In this document: one piece after another, positions 21,497-25,447 of the stretch
Layout: the number at the start of each line of letters is the position of its first letter
How positions within the stretch are numbered: the stretch's first letter is position 1
Virus record (IMG/VR): IMGVR_UViG_3300025108_000346
Coordinates: 1-25,447 of that record
DNA from: a virus
DNA length: 25,447 nucleotides
Strand: one strand, 5' to 3'
Notes under the pieces: model-generated
What the model was told of the DNA's origin: nothing
The model's database searches: none
Seen by the model: the letters and a program-made list of their open reading frames with translations, nothing else
Position numbers and translations under genes: made by a program

Positions 21497-22927
21497 CTAC
21501 GTGGTCTGATAAGGCTGTGAAAAGGTTCCAAACTGTGGAAGACCAATAGTTTGCAAAGGTTGGAAAGGTTGGAAACCTCCGTAAATCCCTTGAGATTGAT
21601 TTGCATCTTGGTTCATTAAACCAGATAGCAAAGAGCTGTATTCTTGTGCGCCAGACATTGAAGAAGTAACAAGACTAGGATCAAGACCACCAAAAGCATA
21701 TTGAGATTCTTGAAGTTGAGTATTATATCTTCCTAAATTTGGCTGATAAAACTGTCCTAGTGAAAATTTTGGGCCTACATCCCCAACTTGCTGCCCTCCA
21801 CCCATAATTTTATTAGTGAGTAAGCTTGTTGCTGTACCTGTTCCAACTTGGCTCAACATTTGTCCGGGCTTAGGCATCTCAAGTGATAGCCCTTCTTTCA
21901 TTTTCTGACCCATAGTTTGAGTTGAAGTATCTATATCATAAATTTTACCAAAAGGATTTCTTAGTTCTTTTTCAGTACCAAGAGCTGAGTTATAGTCTGT
22001 CCACTTTTTCATTGAATTTTCTGGAGCATAAACTACTTTAGTAAAATAATTAGGATTAGTGTGTACGGCTCTCAACTTATCTAAAGAAGACAAGTTTTTA
22101 AAATCTTCACCTTCTAAGACTCTGTCAAAGTTTGAAAGTCCTTCAGCCCCTACTTCAGTACTTAAATCTGACCTAAAATCACCTAGTAAATTATCTGCAG
22201 CCATAGTCTGTTTAGCAGCTATACCGGGAGCATCGAGAAGTTCATTAAATGAAGGCATAGCACTTACCTGAGCAGGAGCAGGAACAAGCCCAGCATCTAT
22301 CATTTCCTGATTGGGAATAGGACTCTGCATAGGCTTAAGGGACATATTTTGTACTTTGTTAACATCTCTAATATCTACCTTAACACCACCAACTTTTGTA
22401 ATATTTAACTTATCATCAATTAGTGTTGCTCTTGTTGCAGGGCTTTTAAGCGCACCCCCAATAACCTCTTTGAACTCAGCAAAATTATTAGTGACTTCCC
22501 TACCTACCTGACCAAATACACTGTCTGTGCCTTTACCAAAAAACTTAGTAGGCCCACCAACTTTAAATCCCATCGTGTTACCTAAGTACTTTGTAGTGTT
22601 TTTTACAAAACTTGTAGCTGCACTAGTAACAGTTTTAAATCCTTTTTGGATACCTACAACTACTCTTCTTGCAGTATCAATTATTGTAGAAGCACCTCTA
22701 ACTAAAGCACTGCTGTGTTTTAAACCTGCACTCAATAGCCTCATTGCGCCCTGCCCAAGCCCTTTAAACATGGTACTTATCAGTGGGCCTAGTCCCGGTA
22801 TAAAAGACAAAGCTATTTGCCCAAAGACACCAAGTTTTCCAAACCACTTGCCTACTTTTTTAAACGCTTTTTTAATAAATTTGCCTAACTTTTTAAAAGG
22901 TTTAAATAGTTTTTTAAAAAATCCCAT
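21497..22927 (-). CDS. Late virion protein with cationic amphipathic N-terminus, 476 aa
   Basis: The first 31 residues contain 12 lysines, no acidic residue, and Phe, Leu and Ile in a 7-residue spacing: FKKLFKP, FKKLGKF, IKKAFKK, VGKWFGK. A hydrophobic stretch follows (GVFGQIALSFIPGLGPLIS, about 33-51). This looks like a membrane-inserting or membrane-binding peptide similar to cationic antimicrobial helices. The rest is Gly/Gln-rich with little predicted secondary structure, ending in repeated FQPFQPL and FGTFSQPYQ. I recognise no family. The position beside internal virion genes suggests a role in crossing the cell envelope during DNA delivery. AGAGGAAT precedes the ATG. Confidence 0.7.
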   Translation of the reverse strand: MGFFKKLFKPFKKLGKFIKKAFKKVGKWFGKLGVFGQIALSFIPGLGPLISTMFKGLGQGAMRLLSAGLKHSSALVRGASTIIDTARRVVVGIQKGFKTVTSAATSFVKNTTKYLGNTMGFKVGGPTKFFGKGTDSVFGQVGREVTNNFAEFKEVIGGALKSPATRATLIDDKLNITKVGGVKVDIRDVNKVQNMSLKPMQSPIPNQEMIDAGLVPAPAQVSAMPSFNELLDAPGIAAKQTMAADNLLGDFRSDLSTEVGAEGLSNFDRVLEGEDFKNLSSLDKLRAVHTNPNYFTKVVYAPENSMKKWTDYNSALGTEKELRNPFGKIYDIDTSTQTMGQKMKEGLSLEMPKPGQMLSQVGTGTATSLLTNKIMGGGQQVGDVGPKFSLGQFYQPNLGRYNTQLQESQYAFGGLDPSLVTSSMSGAQEYSSLLSGLMNQDANQSQGIYGGFQPFQPLQTIGLPQFGTFSQPYQTT

Positions 22928-22930
22928 TTG

Positions 22931-25447
22931 TTATTCCTCTGATTTTTTCAAGTCTTCAGTAAGTTCAAAGGCAGCAGAACCTCTAATGTCATCTAAGGTG
23001 TCTCCAAAATCATCCATTAAAGCTAACAACCTTGCTCGTTGAGAATTATATTTATCTTCTGTCATAAAAGCTTCGTTAGCTAAAATAGCATTAATAGCAC
23101 TTACCTTTCTTTCCTTGTCACTTTGGTATTCTTGAAAGTCAAAGTTAGCTTGATCTCTTAGTGACTGCCAAGCTTGAGAAAGTGCTGTCTTATCCATATC
23201 AAACTGAAAAGATGCTTGTTGCTGATTAGATGCATTTGTAGCTGCTGTATCTGCAAGATTAGCTTTCCTTCTCCATTCTACATTAGACTGTTCAACTGCT
23301 TGAGCATTAGAAACATTGAACTGCTCAACTTGAACATCTTGCTGACTATTGAACTGTCTTATTTGAGTGTTTATTTGAGAAAGAAATTGCTCTGCTTGTA
23401 GCTCATTACCTGCATTAATAGCTGCTACTCTATTAGTCTCAGCAGAATTAAACTGTTCAAGGGAATTTACTTGTTGTGAATTAAACTGAGCAAGCTGTCC
23501 TGCTAAACTTGTAACATACTGTTGAGTTTGTAAATCACTTGTAGCATTAAACTGCCTAGCAGCATTTTGCTGGGCTACATCACTTAACATTCTTTGCTGT
23601 TTTTGTTGAGAGTCCAGCATGTAAGCTTGCTGCTCATTATTTAAATTAGCCATGTCCATAGACAAGAAGTTTCTAGCATTTTCAATACTTACTTTAGTTA
23701 GCGAATCTGCTGCTTGCAGATCCATAGAAGCTAAAGTAGTTGCATCCTGCAAAATAGTTTGTTGTCTATTATTTAGATCTTGTAGTGTAGCTGTCTGTAT
23801 AAACTTACTATTAGCTAACTCTATCTGTTGAGTAGCATTAAACTTAGTCAGATCAATATTAGCCACAGTAGAGGCATTCTGCATTGCAGATTGTTGATCA
23901 ACATTTAATTGAGCCAATCCCATCTGTTGAGCAAGACTTGCATTTACTTTATTAACTTCTAAACGCTTATTAAGATTAGCTAATTCTGTCTGCTGTGCAT
24001 TAGTTAAACTCTCAGACGCTGCTTGATTCTTAGCTGTTAGAAATGAAAGTCTCATTTGTTGATCATTAGATAGATTAGCTAACTCCATCTGTTGAACAAA
24101 CTCTTGATTCTTTTGCATGAAGTTTGCAGATACTTGCATCTCAGCCATTCTTTCTTGATTGACTGCGCTTTGATCAGCACCCATTCTTTCTGCTTCAACT
24201 TGTAAGTTAGCAAGTTCTATCTGCTGATCATTTCCAAGATTAGCCATTTCTGCTTGCTGTTCATTCTGCAGACTAGCCAGCCTTACTTGTTGCCTCTGCT
24301 CTGACTCAGTTACCTGTGCTTGCTGAGTAAACTGCTCTTGAGTCAGGTTAATCTGTTGAGCAAGGGTAGCTGATTGAGATTCAGCAGATTGTCTATTAGC
24401 AACATTAGTTAACCTTAACTGCATCTCCTGAGAAGCTTGCTGTAAGTTAGCTTGTTGTTGATTAGATAAGTTTTGATTAGCCCTTTGTTGTAGGGCTGCT
24501 GCATTACTTTGAGCTATTGGAATAGAGGTCTGAATAATTGCATTAAACAAAGCATCCCTACCTACTGTAGAAACACTTAAACCTCTAGCATTTAATCTAG
24601 ACTCTACTAATTGTACTGCAGGTCTAGCCCAAGTAGGTGTAGTTCCTTCATCAATACCAGCTAATAAACTTTCTAACTGAGCAGATACAAGAGCTTCTTG
24701 AGGCATTGCAGCTATTGCAGCTTGTACTTGAACTTCTGCTGTATCAACTTGAGCTGTTACAGAAGCAGGATTATCTAAAATAGCTTCTGCAATATTTTCA
24801 GGTATTTCACCTATTTCTTGAAGCAGTGATCTTGCAGCACCTTTAGCTGCTTCACCCTTAACTTCTCTTCTTTCAGCAGCTTCATAACCTACAGAACCTA
24901 CAATAATAGCCTCAGTACCTGTAGCAGCAACCTCATCTAGTATTGCATTTCGTTGTTGTCTTTCTGCGTCAGGAGTAGCTGCTAATTGAATAGTTTCCCC
25001 TGTAACAGGATCTACTTGAGATCTAAGATCTTCAGAAAATTCTGTTTTGGGGGCTAGTCCTTCTTCTTCATCTAATCTATTTCTTTCGGCTGCATCAGTC
25101 TTAGTTCTTATTGCTGCGGAAGCTTCAGCTAAACGCCCAACCTCTCCTTCAGCAAAGTCAGTATCTTCAAAACCTAAAACATAATTCCTACCTTTACCTA
25201 CTGCTGCATGATAAGCAATAAAATCAGGATACGCGCCATTATCTACTGCTTTTTTAGCCCAAGGATATCTAGCGTAATAGGCAGCTTCAGCAGATGTAAA
25301 TACTTTAAGAGTAGGTGCATCTACACCAAATTTAGCTGCCTCTTTTTTAATATCATCAGCAGAAGTTAGTTGTCTTTCAGTGTCTTCTACTGTATCAGCA
25401 AGAATATCACTAACACCTACAGCAGTATCAGTTAACTCTTCTACACT
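22931..25447 (-). CDS. Hendecad-repeat virion protein, partial (start outside window)
   Basis: The frame is open from base 25447 to the stop at 22933-22931, so at least 838 residues are present and the true start lies beyond the window. The ATG at 24706 is internal and has no ribosome-binding site. The first part includes a segment like the YLxxYPDV...HYxxxGxxEGR repeat of some adhesins and phage proteins (YYARYPWAKKAV then YHAAVGKGR, near 25190-25295). After it comes a long array of 11-residue units, typically xxQQxELANLN, changing to xxxQxEQFNxQ in the last third. The protein ends with a charged helix. No Cys or Pro is seen in the repeat. It leads the late genes here and is probably structural, such as a tail or internal rod; family unrecognised. 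Confidence 0.85.
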   Translation of the reverse strand, partial: SVEELTDTAVGVSDILADTVEDTERQLTSADDIKKEAAKFGVDAPTLKVFTSAEAAYYARYPWAKKAVDNGAYPDFIAYHAAVGKGRNYVLGFEDTDFAEGEVGRLAEASAAIRTKTDAAERNRLDEEEGLAPKTEFSEDLRSQVDPVTGETIQLAATPDAERQQRNAILDEVAATGTEAIIVGSVGYEAAERREVKGEAAKGAARSLLQEIGEIPENIAEAILDNPASVTAQVDTAEVQVQAAIAAMPQEALVSAQLESLLAGIDEGTTPTWARPAVQLVESRLNARGLSVSTVGRDALFNAIIQTSIPIAQSNAAALQQRANQNLSNQQQANLQQASQEMQLRLTNVANRQSAESQSATLAQQINLTQEQFTQQAQVTESEQRQQVRLASLQNEQQAEMANLGNDQQIELANLQVEAERMGADQSAVNQERMAEMQVSANFMQKNQEFVQQMELANLSNDQQMRLSFLTAKNQAASESLTNAQQTELANLNKRLEVNKVNASLAQQMGLAQLNVDQQSAMQNASTVANIDLTKFNATQQIELANSKFIQTATLQDLNNRQQTILQDATTLASMDLQAADSLTKVSIENARNFLSMDMANLNNEQQAYMLDSQQKQQRMLSDVAQQNAARQFNATSDLQTQQYVTSLAGQLAQFNSQQVNSLEQFNSAETNRVAAINAGNELQAEQFLSQINTQIRQFNSQQDVQVEQFNVSNAQAVEQSNVEWRRKANLADTAATNASNQQQASFQFDMDKTALSQAWQSLRDQANFDFQEYQSDKERKVSAINAILANEAFMTEDKYNSQRARLLALMDDFGDTLDDIRGSAAFELTEDLKKSEE
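23276..24496 (-). repeat. 37-unit in-frame array of 33-bp / 11-residue repeats
   Basis: Counting residues from 24496 leftward, 37 successive 11-residue units run without any insertion or deletion; about five weaker units follow, to 23111. Examples are NEQQAEMANLG, NDQQIELANLQ, FVQQMELANLS, NAQQTELANLN and ATQQIELANSK. In DNA the plus strand shows recurring TTAGCTAACTC and CTGTTG blocks. Units differ in sequence, so the array is old and kept in register by selection rather than freshly duplicated. Confidence 0.9.

Noticed and set aside
22527-23042. 171-aa plus-strand open frame
   Set aside because: It is the antisense shadow of the Lys-rich start of the 476-aa gene; no ribosome-binding site, and it crosses the boundary of two well-supported minus genes.
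23111-24496. CRISPR array or tandem-repeat mobile element
   Set aside because: The 33-base period is an in-frame protein repeat with diverged units and no spacer structure.
24704-24706. ATG as start of a 591-aa protein
   Set aside because: The same frame stays open to the window edge, and there is no ribosome-binding site upstream of this ATG.

Overview
The window is part of an A+T-rich, gene-dense genome of a lytic, tailed, T7-like (podovirus-type) bacteriophage. The support is a T7-style replication set: an SSB-like protein with an acidic tail ending in Phe, a gp4-like primase-helicase, a gp5-like family A DNA polymerase with tyrosine at the discriminating position, a PD-(D/E)XK nuclease and endonuclease I. 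Very large internal-virion-like proteins and a GH24 lysozyme fit the same picture. Gene style and the lack of close matches to cultured enterobacterial phages suggest a marine or aquatic host, but that is inference. No integrase, repressor, tRNA, insertion sequence or CRISPR array was found. RNA polymerase, capsid, portal and terminase genes are not in the window.

Plus-strand arm (1-11785). A run of about a dozen very small, mostly unrecognised genes (1-3055) includes a Cys-rich mini-protein, a GP88-family protein and many translationally coupled ORFs whose ribosome-binding sites share an AGGAGYAAGY block. Next is a 323-bp non-coding stretch whose first 120 bases can fold into a long, possibly bistable RNA structure. 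The early/middle operon follows: DUF932 protein, two small proteins, SSB-like protein, small protein, primase-helicase, DNA polymerase, PD-(D/E)XK nuclease, small protein, endonuclease I, DUF3310-like protein, zinc-ribbon protein, staphylococcal-nuclease homologue and an amphipathic 11-residue-repeat protein. Nearly all stops and starts overlap, so this reads as one operon for replication, recombination and host-DNA breakdown.

Minus-strand arm (25447-11757, read right to left). This is the late region. It starts with a large partial protein built mostly of an unbroken 11-residue repeat, then a protein with a strongly cationic heptad N-terminus, an acidic protein, a 507-aa protein and a 1918-aa giant that occupies the place of T7 gp16. 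A GH24 lysozyme is coupled to the giant gene, followed by small membrane proteins (candidate holin and accessory proteins), a lipoprotein and a last small membrane protein. The two arms converge and their last genes overlap tail to tail near 11.77 kb.

Points that most deserve a second look are the structured RNA at about 3053-3175, the roughly 40-unit hendecad array at 23.1-24.5 kb, the G+C-rich foldable and parS-like intergenic element at 12.24-12.33 kb, and the block of uncharacterised mini-genes at the left end.
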